DNA of 32,684 nucleotides from Shewanella sp. SR44-3 (lineage in GTDB: Bacteria; Pseudomonadota; Gammaproteobacteria; Enterobacterales; Shewanellaceae). The notes under the pieces are model-generated. The model saw only the letters and a list, made by a program, of their open reading frames with translations. It had not been told where the DNA came from and did not search any database. The DNA is taken from positions 1 through 32,684 of the forward strand of contig NZ_JACJDV010000040.1 in assembly GCF_014163735.1 (NCBI RefSeq). The letters run 5' to 3'. This document shows, one piece after another, positions 7,450-16,502 of this stretch (the stretch's first letter is position 1; each line of letters begins with the position of its first letter). A program made the translations under genes and the position numbers.

Positions 7450-7470
7450 AGTCAATGACTGGTTTTTTTT
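7450..7470. terminator. Right target duplication and half of the split purU/dapD terminator
   Basis: The duplication AGTCAATGACTG (7450-7461) is followed by G and nine T residues. Without the insertion, the site would read CCAGTC-AAT-GACTGG with AAAAAG before and a T9 run after: a bidirectional terminator for converging purU and dapD. The right copy keeps the plus-strand T tract but only a 4-bp stem. The left copy keeps a 5-bp stem and the A tract that serves dapD. Confidence 0.6.
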
Positions 7471-7482
7471 TGGTGCTAACGG

Positions 7483-8307
7483 CTAGTCAACGATGCGTAA
7501 TAGTTCGTTGATCCCGACTTTAGCGCGCGTCTTAGCGTCTACTTTCTTGACTATGATAGCGGCATATAAACTGTACTTGCCACAAGCTGAAGGTAAGTTG
7601 CCTGAAACCACCACAGAGCCTGCAGGCACTCGGCCGTAATGCACTTCACCAGTTTCACGGTCAAAAATCCGGGTGCTTTGACCGATATAAACGCCCATTG
7701 AAATCACACTGCCTTCTTCAACCACAACGCCTTCAACAATCTCACTGCGAGCACCGATAAAGCAGTTATCTTCGATAATTGTCGGGCCAGCTTGTAACGG
7801 CTCAAGTACGCCACCAATACCAACGCCGCCTGACAAATGTACGTTTTTGCCAATCTGTGCGCACGAACCGACTGTGGCCCAAGTATCAACCATAGTGCCT
7901 TCATCAACATAGGCACCTAAGTTTACGTAAGAGGGCATTAATACTGTGTTCTTACCGATAAATGAGCCTTTACGAACTGTGGCAGGTGGCACGACGCGAA
8001 TAGCCTCAGCTTTAAAACGGGCTTCATCATAGCCGGCAAATTTTTGTGGCACTTTATCAAAATACTTGGTATCACCGCCTTCGATAACGCCATTATCGAA
8101 AATGCGAAACGACAGTAACACCGCTTTTTTCAACCACTGGTGGACATGCCACTGGCCGTCGATTTTCTCAGCCACTCGTGCTTGGCCTTTATCTAGCATA
8201 GCGATAACGGTTTCGACATCGGCGCGAAGGCTTGGCTCAACTGTTCCTGGGGTGATGTGTTGACGGTTTTCAAATGCGGTTTCAATACGTTGGCGTAATG
8301 CCTCCAT
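7483..8307 (-). CDS. dapD: Tetrahydrodipicolinate N-succinyltransferase
   Basis: DapD succinylates 2,3,4,5-tetrahydrodipicolinate using succinyl-CoA in the lysine and meso-diaminopimelate pathway. The ATG at 8307 has GGAG seven bases upstream and gives 274 residues, the E. coli length; a TTG 12 bases upstream is unlikely. The N-terminal helical domain is followed by a left-handed beta-helix of hexapeptide repeats (about residues 105-220, with [40 protein letters not shown] and [11 protein letters not shown]). The C terminus has [14 protein letters not shown]. It lies 32 bp downstream of glnD, so co-transcription is likely. Its terminator is disturbed by the IS4 element. Confidence 0.97.
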   Translation of the reverse strand: MEALRQRIETAFENRQHITPGTVEPSLRADVETVIAMLDKGQARVAEKIDGQWHVHQWLKKAVLLSFRIFDNGVIEGGDTKYFDKVPQKFAGYDEARFKAEAIRVVPPATVRKGSFIGKNTVLMPSYVNLGAYVDEGTMVDTWATVGSCAQIGKNVHLSGGVGIGGVLEPLQAGPTIIEDNCFIGARSEIVEGVVVEEGSVISMGVYIGQSTRIFDRETGEVHYGRVPAGSVVVSGNLPSACGKYSLYAAIIVKKVDAKTRAKVGINELLRIVD

Positions 8308-8339
8308 AAGGTGCTCCAAATAATGATTAAAAGAATAAA

Positions 8340-10925
8340 TTACATGCTGGATGCATGGGCTGATAAGGCCAAAGTGAGGCTCTGCGCTAATTTTTGCTGC
8401 GAGGGCTCATCCAAGGCTTTACCTTCATGAGTTTGTAAAATAAAGAAATCTTCAGCTCGCTCACCAATGGTGGTGATTTTAGCGGCGATTAATGTCACGT
8501 CACAACGATAAAAAATATCACCGACTTTGGCCAGTAGCCCTGGGCTGTCTAAGGCAATTAATTCCATCAGGCTGGTGCCTTGGCGGGCACTGGGCAAAAA
8601 GCTCACTTGAGTGGGAACATTAAACGGGCGCATTATGCGCGCCATCTTCCTAAATTTTGGTAATTTAGGGTTATCGCTGGCTAGGGCTTTTTCTAGCGCT
8701 TTGCGGATACTTTGAATGCGCGATAATTGGTTAATGGCTTCACCATCTTGCTCAAGAATAACAAACGTGTCGAGGGCGTAATTATCTTTAGATGTCATGA
8801 TGTTCGCGTCATGAACATTGATATTTTTATTATCGAGCACTGTCATCACAGTGGCAAATAACTTAGGTTTGTCCTTGCTATAGACAAATAGCTCTGTGCC
8901 GCCACGGGTTGCCTGCTTGGAGAGTAAGATCAGCGGTTCATCTTGCTGACCATGTTTAATGATGGCTTCGGTGTGCCAAGCCACTTGGCTGGCTTGATGA
9001 CGCAAGAAATAATCCGACTTAAAGCGGCTCCACAGGGTCTCCATGTCTTTTTCTTTAAGGCCACGTCTTAACAGCTCTTTCTTAGCCTTTGCTTGTATTT
9101 CTTGCACTCTTGCCCGCACGTCAATGGGTTTTTCTTTGCCTCTGGCGAGCACCCTTTGGGTGGAGAAATACAAGTCGCTGAGTAAAGACCCTTTCCAGCT
9201 GTTCCAGGTTTTTTCATTCGTAGCGCAGATATCTGCAACGGTTAAGCAGTATAAATAACTTAAATGCACCGCATCACGGACTTTATGGGCAAATTCGGCC
9301 ACTACTTCGGGATCTGAAATGTCGCGTCTTTGGGCTGTGATGGACATTACCAGATGCTGCTCAACCAGCCAAGCGACCATGCGACCATCATGATCGTTAA
9401 GGCCGTGCAATTTACAAAAATCAACGGCATCTTTAGCGCCCAGTTTGCTGTGGTCTCCGCCGCGCCCTTTGGCGATATCATGGAAGATGGCGCCCAAGAC
9501 CAGTAAGCCTTTTTTTGGTAACTGATTAATCAGTATCGCGCCGAGGGGAAATTCATCTTTTTGATCCGCTTGAGAGAAACGGTCGATATTTAGCAATAAT
9601 CTGTGGGTATGTTCATCAACGGTATAAGCATGGAATAAATCGAACTGCATCTGGCCTTCAATTTTTCGCCAAGCAGGTAAGTAGGAGGATAAAATTCCGT
9701 GCTTATGCATCAAAGACAGTGAGCTTATACCTCTGGGGTGTTTCAAAATATCCATAAAGGCTTTGCGACAAGCATCATCTTCTTGTAAGGCTTGGCTTAG
9801 GCCTTGTCTTGCTTGGCGTAACAATCGCAAGGTGGGGGCATAAATACCCTGGATATTAGAATTTTGCGCCACGATATAAAACAGTCTGATAATTTCTTCA
9901 GGACAGCGGCTAAATAAGCTGTCATCGAGGACTTCGATAAAGCGGCCGCGGCGCTGATAACACTCATTGATTGGCTGGATAACGAGGGCATGAGTTTGGC
10001 CTAGGGTGGCACGTTTAAACAGCTGCAGTAGCATTTCATTGAGTTCTATCACACAGCGTACTGTGCGGTAGTATTGTTTCATCATCTGTTCGACTGCCAA
10101 CTGGGTGGCATCTTCATAGCCCATCATGCTGGCAACTTGACGCTGTAAATCGAATAACAGTCTATTTTCATTGCGATTTGAAATCATGTGTAACGCAAAT
10201 CTGAGTTGCCACAAGAAGCGCTGGCAGGCTAACAGTTCATCAAGCTCTGAGGGGGTTAAAAACTCATGGACGACTAAATCTTCGAGTTTGGCAGCATCAA
10301 AATGACGCATCGCGACCCAAGCTATGGTTTGAATATCCCTAAGGCCACCAGGACAGGTTTTAAGATTGGGCTCTAAATCGAAGGCGCTCCCTTTGGTGTG
10401 GCGGTTTTGCTGCTCGGCTTTTTTTGCACTGTAGAAACGTTCTGATGGCCAAAAATCCTGTTGTCTTAAGCTGTCATAGAGCAGGTCGAACTGGTACTCA
10501 TTACCACATAAATAGCGCGCCTCAATAAGGTTGGTGGCTATAGTGATATCGTTGCGGCCAAGATCTAACGTCTGGGGTAAAGTGCGGACACTGTGACCCA
10601 CTTCAAGGCCAGCATCCCATAAAAAAGTGATAAAAGCGCTAAGCTGGGCTTCTGCTTGCTGGCAAATGGCATCTGTTTGCAACAAAATCAGCAGGTCAAT
10701 ATCAGAATGAGGGTGCAGTTCGCTCCGTCCGTAACCGCCAACGGCAATAAGGGAAATAGGAAAATCGTTAAGGGCTAGTTGACACCAAGTGTCACTGAGA
10801 AGTGTGTCCACAAATTGACTGCGCTGACTGACGAGTGATTCAATCGACTCGTGAGCGGTGAATTGCGCCATTAAACGCTGGTTTAATTCGACAAGCTGTT
10901 GTTTGGCGACCAGCGCATTATTCAT
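8340..10925 (-). CDS. glnD: PII uridylyltransferase / uridylyl-removing enzyme
   Basis: GlnD is the cytoplasmic glutamine sensor that uridylylates PII when glutamine is low and removes UMP when it is high, controlling glutamine synthetase and NtrBC. The 861-residue protein (E. coli 890) has the nucleotidyltransferase motif [17 protein letters not shown] at about 63-79 (Asp75 and Asp77 bind metal), a helical linker, an HD hydrolase domain with His482-Asp483 in [13 protein letters not shown], and two C-terminal ACT domains ([17 protein letters not shown] from about 690 and [19 protein letters not shown] near 790). All key motifs are intact. It is upstream of dapD on the same strand; map lies 189 bp further upstream. 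Confidence 0.97.
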   Translation of the reverse strand: MNNALVAKQQLVELNQRLMAQFTAHESIESLVSQRSQFVDTLLSDTWCQLALNDFPISLIAVGGYGRSELHPHSDIDLLILLQTDAICQQAEAQLSAFITFLWDAGLEVGHSVRTLPQTLDLGRNDITIATNLIEARYLCGNEYQFDLLYDSLRQQDFWPSERFYSAKKAEQQNRHTKGSAFDLEPNLKTCPGGLRDIQTIAWVAMRHFDAAKLEDLVVHEFLTPSELDELLACQRFLWQLRFALHMISNRNENRLLFDLQRQVASMMGYEDATQLAVEQMMKQYYRTVRCVIELNEMLLQLFKRATLGQTHALVIQPINECYQRRGRFIEVLDDSLFSRCPEEIIRLFYIVAQNSNIQGIYAPTLRLLRQARQGLSQALQEDDACRKAFMDILKHPRGISSLSLMHKHGILSSYLPAWRKIEGQMQFDLFHAYTVDEHTHRLLLNIDRFSQADQKDEFPLGAILINQLPKKGLLVLGAIFHDIAKGRGGDHSKLGAKDAVDFCKLHGLNDHDGRMVAWLVEQHLVMSITAQRRDISDPEVVAEFAHKVRDAVHLSYLYCLTVADICATNEKTWNSWKGSLLSDLYFSTQRVLARGKEKPIDVRARVQEIQAKAKKELLRRGLKEKDMETLWSRFKSDYFLRHQASQVAWHTEAIIKHGQQDEPLILLSKQATRGGTELFVYSKDKPKLFATVMTVLDNKNINVHDANIMTSKDNYALDTFVILEQDGEAINQLSRIQSIRKALEKALASDNPKLPKFRKMARIMRPFNVPTQVSFLPSARQGTSLMELIALDSPGLLAKVGDIFYRCDVTLIAAKITTIGERAEDFFILQTHEGKALDEPSQQKLAQSLTLALSAHASSM

Positions 10926-10946
10926 GGTAATAACGTTAACTCTCTT

Positions 10947-10974
10947 ATTATTGATGACTATTGTTTTAAATCAA
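10947..10974 (-). promoter_or_regulatory. Possible glnD promoter
   Basis: On the minus strand, TTGATT (10974-10969) and AATAAT (10952-10947) are separated by 16 bp, about 20 bp before the glnD start. The match to sigma-70 is weak and the region is AT-rich, so this is only a candidate. Confidence 0.25.
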
Positions 10975-11067
10975 TTAGGTAGATTTCAATCAGACCTTAA
11001 ATTAGCACTGTGTCAGAAACAAGGCCATGGGAGCCTATAAGTGAGTGCAAAAATGAACTCACAATCC

Positions 11068-11102
11068 AGCACCGCGAGTTACTCAATCTGACTCGCGGTA
11101 CT
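11068..11102 (-). terminator. Hairpin downstream of map
   Basis: ACCGCGAGT (11071-11079) and ACTCGCGGT (11091-11099) form a perfect 9-bp stem with an 11-nt loop, extendable to 12 bp with one U-G wobble on the minus strand. It lies 13 bp past the map stop. No T tract follows, so it may be a Rho-assisted terminator or an RNA-protecting stem. A second small inverted repeat (GTGAGT...ACTCAC, 11041-11062) lies just beyond. Confidence 0.4.
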
Positions 11103-11114
11103 GGGTTCGTCAGA

Positions 11115-11912
11115 CTAGCTATTTATAATGCGCGGGAAGTCTTCTTCATCACGTAAGGTTAGTACTTCAACACCCGTTGCCGTGACTAATAAGGTATGTT
11201 CCCACTGGGCTGAATTTTTGCCATCGGCAGTCGTTACTGTCCAGTTATCGTTTCTGTCGAGCACACTGGTCTGACGGCCAGCATTGATCATAGGTTCTAT
11301 GGTAAAACACATACCTGGGCGCAATACCGTTTTATCATTATTCTTGTAATGGACCACTTGAGGCTCTTCGTGAAAGCCCGCGCCAATTCCATGACCACAA
11401 TAATCTTGTACTATGGAGTACTTATCAAGCCCTGTTTTGCTAGCTTTGATGAATTTTTCTATTGCGGTACCAATTTCGCCAAGTTTCATGCCTGGACGAA
11501 CTTTACGGATGGCAAGATAGAGGCTTTCTTGGGCGATACGGCAAAGACGCTTGTCCTTTGCGCTGACTTCACCTATCAAGAACATCTTCGAGGTATCACC
11601 ATGGAAACCGTCTTTGATGACGGTAATATCGATATTGAGAATGTCGCCGTCTTTTAAGGTGTAACCAGAAGGAATGCCGTGGCAGATCACATCATTAACT
11701 GAGGTGCAAATTGACTTGGGAAAGCCATGGTAATTAAGCGGGGCAGAAATGGCGCCTTGCTCTTCAGTATACTTAGCGCAGATGTCGTTTAACTCATCTG
11801 TGGTGACACCAGCGTTCACATGAGGGGCTATCATGGTTAACACTTCGGCGGCTAGCTTGCCGGCGGCACGCATTTTCTCGATTTCTTCTGCTGTCTTGAT
11901 GACTATGCTCAT
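11115..11912 (-). CDS. map: Methionine aminopeptidase, type I
   Basis: Map removes the initiator methionine from nascent cytoplasmic proteins. The 265-residue protein (E. coli 264) has the pita-bread fold and all five metal ligands: Asp95 in ILNID, Asp106 in GFHGDTS, His174 in YCGHGIG, Glu206 in TIEPM and Glu238 in QWEHT. The HGIPSGYTLKDGDILNID and GAGFHEEPQVVHY segments are typical of type Ia enzymes, and no N-terminal zinc-finger extension is present. It is divergent from rpsB across a 447-bp region, the same arrangement as in E. coli. Confidence 0.97.
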   Translation of the reverse strand: MSIVIKTAEEIEKMRAAGKLAAEVLTMIAPHVNAGVTTDELNDICAKYTEEQGAISAPLNYHGFPKSICTSVNDVICHGIPSGYTLKDGDILNIDITVIKDGFHGDTSKMFLIGEVSAKDKRLCRIAQESLYLAIRKVRPGMKLGEIGTAIEKFIKASKTGLDKYSIVQDYCGHGIGAGFHEEPQVVHYKNNDKTVLRPGMCFTIEPMINAGRQTSVLDRNDNWTVTTADGKNSAQWEHTLLVTATGVEVLTLRDEEDFPRIINS

Positions 11913-11988
11913 TGGATTTCTCTTGGCGTATTTAGCGATAATTTAAATTTTCAAAGACACTGACAGCAAGATAACATCACCGCTGAAT

Positions 11989-12017
11989 TTGTGATTAGTG
12001 GCGATTTATGATATAAA
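11989..12017 (+). promoter_or_regulatory. Candidate distal rpsB promoter with GC discriminator
   Basis: TTGTGA (11989-11994) and TATAAA (12012-12017) are spaced by exactly 17 bp and followed at once by GCGCGCC. A GC-rich discriminator right after the -10 box is typical of stringently controlled promoters of the translation machinery. It would give an rpsB leader of about 335 nt. Confidence 0.5.
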
Positions 12018-12198
12018 GCGCGCCGTCTGTATTTGTGTCTTCATGTTTTAACGGTTGTCGAATTCAGTTGCTTTGGTTGAGCTTAAGCTTCACTAATTCA
12101 ACGGTTGCAGCGAATAAGTGATGCAGTTTAAGGTGTCAGGAGTGTTAAGGCAAAGGTTACCCACTTTTTCCTTTAGTAAATCTTTTGACAGGCTTTTC

Positions 12199-12227
12199 TT
12201 CACTTAATCGCAAACTAAGCGTAAAAT
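12199..12227 (+). promoter_or_regulatory. Candidate proximal rpsB promoter
   Basis: TTCACT (12199-12204) and TAAAAT (12222-12227) are spaced 17 bp apart and followed by GTGCGAGCC, again a GC-rich discriminator. Transcription from about 12234 would give a leader of about 126 nt. A TTGACA at 12185-12190 lies 14 bp further upstream but is badly spaced for this -10 box. Confidence 0.5.
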
Positions 12228-12284
12228 GTGCGAGCCATTATACATGGCAAACTAACTAAACACTAAATCACACACGTATCGACA

Positions 12285-12359
12285 CATTCTTCGGGGTGCC
12301 TTTTTAGGTCGAAGACATGGGATGCGTGGAGGTCTAACCCCCTAAATTAAGGTATTAAA
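12285..12359 (+). promoter_or_regulatory. rpsB 5' leader, probable S2 autoregulatory element
   Basis: TCTTCG (12288-12293) pairs with CGAAGA (12310-12315). The GGGG at 12293-12296 can pair with CCCCC at 12338-12342 near the start codon, and GGATGCGTGGAGG lies between them. S2 represses rpsB-tsf through its leader in E. coli, and structured rpsB leaders are conserved in gammaproteobacteria. That this leader works the same way is inference; I have not compared it base by base. Confidence 0.5.
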
Positions 12360-13088
12360 ATGACTACTGTTTCAATGCGCGACATGCTACAAGCTGGTGT
12401 TCACTTCGGTCACCAAACACGTTACTGGAACCCTAAGATGAAGCCATTCATCTTCGGCGCTCGCAACGGTGTACACATCATTAACCTTGAGCACACTGTG
12501 CCTATGTTCAACGAAGCGTTAGCTTTTATCAGCAACGTAGCGTCTAAGAAAGGTAAAGTGTTGTTCGTTGGTACTAAGCGTGCCGCTGGCGAAGCAATCA
12601 AAGAGTCTGCTCTTTCTTGTGACCAGTACTATGTTGATCACCGCTGGTTAGGTGGCATGTTGACTAACTGGAAAACTGTTCGTCAGTCAATCAAGCGTCT
12701 TAAAGAGCTAGAAAGCCAGTCAGTAGACGGTACTTTCGACAAGCTTACTAAGAAAGAAGCTTTAATGCGTACTCGCGAACTAGAGAAGTTAGAAAAATCT
12801 TTAGGCGGGATCAAGAACATGGGCGGCTTACCTGACGTATTATTCGTTATCGGTGCAGACCATGAGCATATCGCTATTAAAGAAGCTAACAACTTAGGTA
12901 TCCCAGTTGTTGCTGTTGTTGATACAAACTCTGCGCCAGATGGTGTTAACTACATCGTTCCTGGTAACGACGACGCTATGCGTGCTATCCGTTTGTATAC
13001 TTCTTCTGTTGCAGCTGCTGCGAACTCTGGCCGTGGCCAAGATCTAGCTGTTCAAGCTGAGCAAGACGGTTTCGTAGAAGCTGTTTAA
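12360..13088 (+). CDS. rpsB: 30S ribosomal protein S2
   Basis: S2 is a late-binding small-subunit protein that bridges head and body and is needed for S1 binding. The 242-residue product (E. coli 241) begins [20 protein letters not shown] and has [35 protein letters not shown] and [20 protein letters not shown]. Codon use is that of a highly expressed gene. It is first in the rpsB-tsf unit, with a hairpin terminator in the 116-bp spacer before tsf. Expression is probably set by the upstream leader. Confidence 0.99.
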   Translation: MTTVSMRDMLQAGVHFGHQTRYWNPKMKPFIFGARNGVHIINLEHTVPMFNEALAFISNVASKKGKVLFVGTKRAAGEAIKESALSCDQYYVDHRWLGGMLTNWKTVRQSIKRLKELESQSVDGTFDKLTKKEALMRTRELEKLEKSLGGIKNMGGLPDVLFVIGADHEHIAIKEANNLGIPVVAVVDTNSAPDGVNYIVPGNDDAMRAIRLYTSSVAAAANSGRGQDLAVQAEQDGFVEAV

Positions 13089-13138
13089 TAAGGTGTGATG
13101 GTTTCCATCCCCCTTATTTGCCAATAGATAATTGGTGA

Positions 13139-13165
13139 ACAGGGGCCTATTGGCCCCTGTTTTTT
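13139..13165 (+). terminator. Intrinsic terminator/attenuator between rpsB and tsf
   Basis: ACAGGGGCC (13139-13147) pairs perfectly with GGCCCCTGT (13152-13160) around a TATT loop, followed by a six-T run (13160-13165). It is a textbook intrinsic terminator inside a gene pair normally co-transcribed, so it probably lowers tsf transcription relative to rpsB. Confidence 0.9.
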
Positions 13166-13204
13166 AAATGCAAAATTAGACGAATTAAAATAGAGGATTT
13201 AACA

Positions 13205-14056
13205 ATGGCAATTACTGCAGCCCAAGTTAAAGAACTTCGTGACCGCACTGGCGCTGGCATGATGGATTGTAAGAATGCACTGACTGAAACTGGCGGTGAC
13301 ATTGAATTAGCGATTGATAACATGCGCAAGAGCGGCGCTGCAAAAGCGGCTAAAAAAGCCGGTAACATCGCTGCAGACGGTACAATTCTAATCAAGAACG
13401 GCGAAGGTTTCGCGGCTCTTTTAGAAGTTAACTGTCAAACTGACTTCGTTGCAAAAGATTCAAACTTCTTAAGCTTCGCTAATGCGGTATTAGACGTTGC
13501 TGCTGCATCTAAAGTGACAATCGAAGACTTAAAAGCACAATTTGAAGAAACTCGTGTTGCACTTGTGACTAAAATTGGTGAAAACATCAACGTTCGTCGC
13601 GTTGAATACATCGACGGTGCAAACTTAGCTTCTTATCGCCACGGCGATCGTATCGGTGTTGTTGTTGCCGGTGCTGCTGATGAAGAAACGCTTAAGCACA
13701 TCGCAATGCACGTTGCAGCTTCTAAGCCTGAATTCGTTAACCCTGAAGATGTGCCTGCTGATCTTGTAGAAAGAGAGCAAGCACTTCAGGTTGAAATCGC
13801 AATGAACGAAGGCAAGCCTCAAGAAATCGCTGAGAAGATGGTTGTTGGTCGTATGAAGAAGTTCACTGGTGAGATCTCTCTTACTGGTCAAGCTTATATC
13901 ATGGAACCAAAGAAAACTGTTGGTGAAGTTCTTAAAGAGAAAAAAGCCACGGTAACTAACTTCATTCGTTTAGAAGTGGGTGAAGGTATTGAGAAGAAAG
14001 AAGAAGATTTTGCTGCTGAAGTAGCTGCACAAATCGCTGCTACTAAAAAGGCTTAA
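13205..14056 (+). CDS. tsf: Elongation factor Ts
   Basis: EF-Ts is the nucleotide exchange factor of EF-Tu. The 283-residue protein matches the E. coli length. The N-terminal UBA-like domain ([20 protein letters not shown]) binds EF-Tu, and Asp80-Phe81 in CQTDFVAKD is the wedge that displaces magnesium from EF-Tu. The core repeats and the C-terminal module ([12 protein letters not shown]) are present. Codon bias is strong, as in rpsB. A hairpin follows the gene before pyrH. Confidence 0.99.
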   Translation: MAITAAQVKELRDRTGAGMMDCKNALTETGGDIELAIDNMRKSGAAKAAKKAGNIAADGTILIKNGEGFAALLEVNCQTDFVAKDSNFLSFANAVLDVAAASKVTIEDLKAQFEETRVALVTKIGENINVRRVEYIDGANLASYRHGDRIGVVVAGAADEETLKHIAMHVAASKPEFVNPEDVPADLVEREQALQVEIAMNEGKPQEIAEKMVVGRMKKFTGEISLTGQAYIMEPKKTVGEVLKEKKATVTNFIRLEVGEGIEKKEEDFAAEVAAQIAATKKA

Positions 14057-14078
14057 TTGCTTTTTCTCTAAATACCCT

Positions 14079-14109
14079 AAGACCGCAGCAATCGCTGCGG
14101 TCTTATTAT
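14079..14109 (+). terminator. Hairpin between tsf and pyrH, weak terminator
   Basis: AAGACCGCAGC (14079-14089) pairs perfectly with GCTGCGGTCTT (14094-14104) around AATC: an 11-bp stem. The T tract is poor (TTATTATG), so termination is probably partial, leaving some read-through into pyrH, which starts 20 bp further on. Confidence 0.65.
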
Positions 14110-14124
14110 GATCAGGACAAAATT

Positions 14125-14856
14125 ATGAGCACCAATCCAAAACCTGCATTTAGACGCATTCTTCTTAAATTAAGCGGTGAAGCGTTGATGGGCGAAGAAG
14201 GCTTCGGCATTGACCCTAAAGTACTCGACCGTATGGCTCAAGAAATTAAAGAGTTGGTTGAGTTAGGCATTCAAGTGGGCGTGGTAATTGGTGGTGGCAA
14301 CCTGTTTCGTGGCGAAGGGTTAGCACAAGCTGGCATGAACCGCGTGGTTGGCGATCATATGGGTATGTTGGCGACAGTCATGAATGGTCTAGCGATGCGT
14401 GATGCATTGCACCGTGCTTATGTTAATGCACGTTTAATGTCAGCTATCCCGCTTAAAGGCGTGTGTGACGATTATAATTGGGCTGAAGCCATCAGTTTGT
14501 TAAAGTCTGGCCGTGTGGTGATTTTTGCAGCTGGCACAGGTAACCCATTTTGTACCACAGATTCAGCAGCCTGTTTACGCGGCATTGAAATCGAAGCTGA
14601 AGTGGTACTCAAAGGCACCAAAGTCGATGGCGTATATTCTGCTGATCCAATGAAAGATCCAGACGCCGTTAAGCATGATGTCTTAAGTTACAATGAAGTA
14701 TTAGAGCGTGAGCTCAAAATTATGGACTTGGCTGCCTTTACTTTAGCTCGAGATCATAATATGCCTATTCTGGTGTTTAACATGAATAAACCCGGTGCAT
14801 TACGCCGTGTTATCATGGGCGAAGAAGAAGGCACTTATATCAAGAACATGAACTAG
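14125..14856 (+). CDS. pyrH: UMP kinase
   Basis: PyrH phosphorylates UMP to UDP in the cytoplasm; the bacterial enzyme is hexameric, activated by GTP and inhibited by UTP. The 243-residue protein is of the amino acid kinase fold: [13 protein letters not shown] (ATP phosphate loop), [12 protein letters not shown], a [20 protein letters not shown] block and [19 protein letters not shown] for UMP and allosteric contacts, then [13 protein letters not shown]. Length is close to the E. coli enzyme (241). The start has AGGA upstream. The order tsf-pyrH-frr is conserved. Confidence 0.98.
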   Translation: MSTNPKPAFRRILLKLSGEALMGEEGFGIDPKVLDRMAQEIKELVELGIQVGVVIGGGNLFRGEGLAQAGMNRVVGDHMGMLATVMNGLAMRDALHRAYVNARLMSAIPLKGVCDDYNWAEAISLLKSGRVVIFAAGTGNPFCTTDSAACLRGIEIEAEVVLKGTKVDGVYSADPMKDPDAVKHDVLSYNEVLERELKIMDLAAFTLARDHNMPILVFNMNKPGALRRVIMGEEEGTYIKNMN

Positions 14857-14859
14857 TTT

Positions 14860-14925
14860 TTGAACAATTTATTACTGACTTGAACAATAACATCAGTGGC
14901 AACATGATTGCCCCAGCGTCAAGTC
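14860..14925 (+). repeat. Direct and inverted repeats upstream of frr
   Basis: TTGAACAAT occurs at 14860-14868 and again at 14880-14888, exactly 20 bp apart. GACTTGA (14877-14883) pairs with TCAAGTC (14919-14925), enclosing GGCAA-CATGA-TTGCC (14898-14912). The nested stems could fold in the pyrH-frr RNA. No T tract follows, so this is not an obvious terminator. Confidence 0.45.
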
Positions 14926-14964
14926 ATGTCACCTTTGAATTTGTAAGCTAAAAGGATATTAATC

Positions 14965-15522
14965 GTGATAGAAACAATTATGCAAGATGCCCAAGAACGT
15001 ATGGGTAAATGTGTTGAGGCAACTAAGAATCAAATGTCTAAAGTGCGCACTGGTCGTGCTCATCCAAGCCTATTGGATTCTATTCAAGTGTCTTATTACG
15101 GTTCTATGGCACCGCTTAAGCAAGTTGCCAACGTAGGTATTGAAGATTCACGTACCTTGTCTGTGACTGTATTTGACCGCTCTTTGGTTCAAGCGGTAGA
15201 AAAAGCCATCATGAGCTCGGATTTAGGGCTAAACCCTATGACAGCAGGTGCCACATTGCGTATCCCATTACCAGCATTGACTGAAGAACGTCGTAAAGAC
15301 TTCATCAAAGTAGTGCGTAACGAAGCGGAAAATGGCCGTATTGCTATCCGTAACGTGCGTCGTGATGCGATCAGTGAAGTGAAGAAGCTTGAAAAAGCCA
15401 AAGACTGTACTGAAGATGATGTACGCCGCAGCGAAGATGAAGTGCAAAAATATACTGACACTAACATCAAAAATGTTGATGACATTTTGAGCGCGAAAGA
15501 AAAAGAGTTAATGGAAGTTTAA
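14965..15522 (+). CDS. frr: Ribosome recycling factor
   Basis: RRF splits post-termination ribosomes together with EF-G. The 185-residue length equals the E. coli protein, and the three-helix-bundle landmarks are intact: [57 protein letters not shown] and NVRRDA. The start is GTG, with AAAGGA at 14951-14956 at proper spacing; no ATG is available at the conserved N terminus. It sits between pyrH and uppS, followed by a strong hairpin. Confidence 0.98.
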   Translation: MIETIMQDAQERMGKCVEATKNQMSKVRTGRAHPSLLDSIQVSYYGSMAPLKQVANVGIEDSRTLSVTVFDRSLVQAVEKAIMSSDLGLNPMTAGATLRIPLPALTEERRKDFIKVVRNEAENGRIAIRNVRRDAISEVKKLEKAKDCTEDDVRRSEDEVQKYTDTNIKNVDDILSAKEKELMEV

Positions 15523-15607
15523 GACAGCTGCTTTATTCGGACTATTTTTAGCCAGATTGTGTATTGATCTTAAGCAGATAGTCCCGAGTTATGGCTTAGA
15601 CTTGATG

Positions 15608-15652
15608 CGCCGTGTCGTATACGGAGGTATACTACACGGCGTTTGTCTTTTG
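15608..15652 (+). terminator. Intrinsic terminator between frr and uppS
   Basis: CGCCGTGT (15608-15615) pairs with ACACGGCG (15634-15641); after one mismatch GTATAC pairs with GTATAC around GGAG. TTTGTCTTTT follows. It should terminate much of the frr transcript, so uppS and the genes after it probably need their own promoter or run on read-through. Confidence 0.75.
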
Positions 15653-15667
15653 TTAGGGGTGTAGTTG

Positions 15668-16483
15668 ATGTCATCCACAGTGGGAAATGAGTCTGGTGAT
15701 CGCGATGAGCAACACCAAGATAACACTGATTTTGAGCTTTCGGCGATAGTAAAACAATCGCTGCCTAAGCATGTTGCCATTATTATGGACGGTAATGGGC
15801 GCTGGGCTCAACAGCAAGGAAGAGCTCGGGTTTTAGGTCATAAAGCGGGTGTTAAAGCTGTGCGCCGGGCTGTGAGTTGCGCCAGTCAACTCGGGATTGC
15901 TTCATTAACCTTATTCGCATTTTCAAGCGAAAATTGGCGTAGGCCAGATAAAGAAGTCAGTTTGTTGATGGAGCTGTTTTTTACTGTATTGCAGCGGGAA
16001 ATCAAACTACTGCATAAAAATCAAGTTCGTCTCAATATTATTGGTGATATCAGCCGCTTTTCTGAGCGTTTGCAGAAGCAAATACATGAAGCTCAATGTA
16101 AGACTGCTGACAACACCGGCTTGATTTTGAATGTCGCTGCCAACTATGGTGGCCGTTGGGACATACTTCAAGCCGCACAAAAATTAGCTCAACAAGTAGA
16201 AAGTGGCGAAATCAACAGCAGTCAGATGACTGAAGAGGCCCTGAGTGCACATTTATGCATGCAAAATCAGAGCGAAGTTGATTTAATGATCCGCACTGGC
16301 GGAGATTGTCGCATCAGTAATTTTATTTTATGGCAGGCGGCTTATGCTGAGTTGGTTTTTACCGACACCCTATGGCCAGATTTTAATGAGCAAGCGTTCC
16401 GTGACGCGATTGCCTTATTTGCGAGTCGTCAGCGCCGTTTTGGACTGACGGGCAGTCAAATTGAAGAGATCCGCGCATTATAA
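15668..16483 (+). CDS. uppS: Undecaprenyl diphosphate synthase
   Basis: UppS is the cis-prenyltransferase that extends farnesyl diphosphate to the C55 lipid carrier for peptidoglycan and O-antigen. The 271-residue protein has [17 protein letters not shown] (catalytic Asp41), [40 protein letters not shown] and the C-terminal [19 protein letters not shown]. The ATG at 15668 has AGGGG seven bases upstream; a TTG directly before it is an alternative. It has an acidic N-terminal tail of about 30 residues, slightly longer than in E. coli (253 total). cdsA follows after 19 bp. Confidence 0.98.
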   Translation: MSSTVGNESGDRDEQHQDNTDFELSAIVKQSLPKHVAIIMDGNGRWAQQQGRARVLGHKAGVKAVRRAVSCASQLGIASLTLFAFSSENWRRPDKEVSLLMELFFTVLQREIKLLHKNQVRLNIIGDISRFSERLQKQIHEAQCKTADNTGLILNVAANYGGRWDILQAAQKLAQQVESGEINSSQMTEEALSAHLCMQNQSEVDLMIRTGGDCRISNFILWQAAYAELVFTDTLWPDFNEQAFRDAIALFASRQRRFGLTGSQIEEIRAL

Positions 16484-16502
16484 GAATTAAGAGGATTAGT
16501 TT

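Larger units (their letters stand above)
11913..12359. other. Divergent map/rpsB control region
   Basis: This 447-bp gene-free stretch separates map from rpsB. It holds two candidate rpsB promoters (11989-12017 and 12199-12227) and a structured leader (12285-12359). A weak minus-strand possibility for map (TTGCTG then TTAAAT, 17-bp spacing) lies within about 60 bp of its start. No open reading frame of substance is seen. The remaining sequence between 12030 and 12180 shows nothing recognisable. Confidence 0.6.

Noticed and set aside
8308..8319. Upstream TTG start for dapD
   Set aside because: The ATG at 8307 has a proper ribosome site and gives the exact family length; the TTG overlaps that ribosome site.
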